From contig SADC01000317.1 of NCBI GenBank assembly GCA_004194705.1, forward strand, positions 1-64,000: DNA of 64,000 nucleotides, written 5' to 3'. The position numbers were made by a program, and so were the translations under genes. Source of the stretch: Ditylenchus dipsaci (Eukaryota; Nematoda; Chromadorea; Rhabditida; Anguinidae). Below the pieces are notes generated by a model. That model saw only the letters and a list, made by a program, of their open reading frames with translations, ran no database searches and was not told the origin of the DNA. This document shows, in pieces, positions 63,318-64,000 of this stretch. How positions within the stretch are numbered: position 1 is the stretch's first letter; the number at the start of each line of letters is the position of its first letter.

Positions 63318-63677
63318 TTAACTGTAGATGGTCACAACTTCAGTGCCAGTGCCTCTGACTAGCAGCACTCTTTCAATTCCTTCCGTTAGAGCCTCAATGA
63401 ATTCCATGTCTGAATAGTTTTCTTGATCAGATAGTTCGTATGCCCTAAGTGACTTACAGTAAGAGTCATAGCCATCTTCAGGAGGACCTGGTAAGTTGAC
63501 AATAATGAGTTGAGCATCATGACTGTGCTCCTTCATAAATTCATTTAGCTTCAAAGCCGTGTGCATTTTGCGCACATTGTAAGTGCCTGGTTTCATGTGC
63601 AGAGGCTTGGAGGGAGAAGCTCGACCACCTTTTTCTGAGCTCGACATATCGTCCTCTTCAATGGTTGGCTGTTTGAT
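63318..63677 (-). CDS. Potassium-chloride cotransporter (SLC12/KCC), last two exons
   Basis: Exon A (63,677-63,458) starts after CCAATTGCAG and reads [18 protein letters not shown], then [19 protein letters not shown] and [17 protein letters not shown] 48-nt intron (63,457-63,410, GTAAGT..TATTCAG, phase 1) joins to exon [21 protein letters not shown], then TEVVTIYS and TAA at 63,318. This is the conserved cytoplasmic C-terminus of KCC proteins, which move K+ and Cl- together out of cells across the plasma membrane. The intron has no stop and is a multiple of three, so a simple ORF call reads through it and adds 16 residues absent from the family. The rest of the gene lies beyond the window's right end. 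A CCGTAT MITE sits in the next intron upstream. Confidence 0.92.
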   Translation of the reverse strand: MKQPTIEEDDMSSSEKGGRASPSKPLHMKPGTYNVRKMHTALKLNEFMKEHSHDAQLIIVNLPGPPEDGYDSYCKSLRAYELSDQENYSDMEFIEALTEGIERVLLVRGTGTEVVTIYS

Positions 63678-63736
63678 CTGCAATTGGTAGAATTGGAATT
63701 GACTGTTTAAATCAGATTTGCCACATGAAAAAATTA

Positions 63737-63995
63737 CCATATTTTCTGTATTAAGTTCCCGGGGAGTAATTGTTCAACCTTAAAAAGTGGGAAAATTTCG
63801 AGGTCGATTTCGAGATTTTTGGGTGCTCAACCATTATCTGAAAAGTGGAAACAGGAAAACTCGTGGTAATTAAGAAAACGCAAAAAAACAGATTAGCAAA
63901 ATATTTTCTGTAGGCTGAGATATGAGGTCCATATAGGGGGAAGTTATTACAGAAGGGTAGTTATTAAAGAGGGAGAATTAATACAGAAAATACGG
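63737..63995. mobile_element. CCGTAT-family MITE in a cotransporter intron
   Basis: CCATATTTTCTGTATTAAG and TTAATACAGAAAATACGG with TA on both sides (63,735-63,736 and 63,996-63,997). The interior is in the opposite orientation to the 51,777 copy (ATTAAGAAAACGCAAAAAA, AGGCTGAGATATGAGG). Confidence 0.8.
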
Positions 63996-64000
63996 TAACC

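Noticed and set aside
63410..63457. A 16-residue insertion in the cotransporter tail
   Set aside because: It has perfect donor and acceptor sites, and its removal restores the conserved motif, so it is an intron.

Overview
The window is eukaryotic, AT-rich and packed with transposons. It is most probably from a nematode. The evidence is indirect: where an exon chain can be followed, most introns are 45-54 nt with GT..TTTCAG or TTTTAG ends (potassium-chloride cotransporter 48 nt, mariner 49, hAT 50, chemoreceptor 51, hydrolase 51, MULE 45-46). One multi-exon gene also looks like a nematode serpentine chemoreceptor. The species cannot be named from the sequence. Gene space is small; most bases are nested inverted-repeat elements.

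Layout. 1-3,200: a repeat unit (R) carrying a broken FLYWCH/MULE exon pair; an inverted copy lies at 15,478-16,990. 3,500-12,810: an unidentified multi-exon gene (gene X, copy A) followed by a Mutator-like element, with a 4.04-kb segment (4,731-8,774) repeated head to tail (8,775-12,810). A third, inverted and better preserved copy C of gene X lies at 21,465-23,942. 13,000-21,400: minisatellite, satellite-armed MITEs, a hAT remnant and a 0.7-kb foldback. 24,250-34,730: nested elements, including TTAA-flanked elements that carry a tRNA-like sequence, a 1.5-kb segmental duplication with a receptor-like exon, and a mariner with a 49-nt intron. 34,730-43,400: mostly repeats, including a 192-bp tandem trimer and several MITEs. 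43,477-47,094: a minus-strand chemoreceptor gene. 49,579-52,411: pogo-like and CCGTAT-type MITEs. 52,744-56,290: a plus-strand alpha/beta-hydrolase gene. 57,583-59,382: a 1.8-kb foldback. 63,318-63,677: the last two exons of a minus-strand potassium-chloride cotransporter (SLC12/KCC).

The most striking feature is the number of short inverted-repeat elements whose arms are built from a private palindromic satellite word (ATATCCGG, TCGAGTACTCGA, GGGAATATTCCC, AGCAAAACGACC and others) yet share terminal repeats and 8-bp target duplications. Seven such insertions have exact or one-mismatch 8-bp duplications, and two more have 8-9 bp ones. Three are confirmed by an empty site in the inverted paralogue. 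A second notable group is a TTAA-flanked element with an internal tRNA-like (A box/B box) sequence, present three times.

Caution: the two 4-kb tandem copies differ almost only in homopolymer length, and several frameshifts sit in or beside homopolymers. Some broken frames may therefore be sequencing or assembly artefacts.
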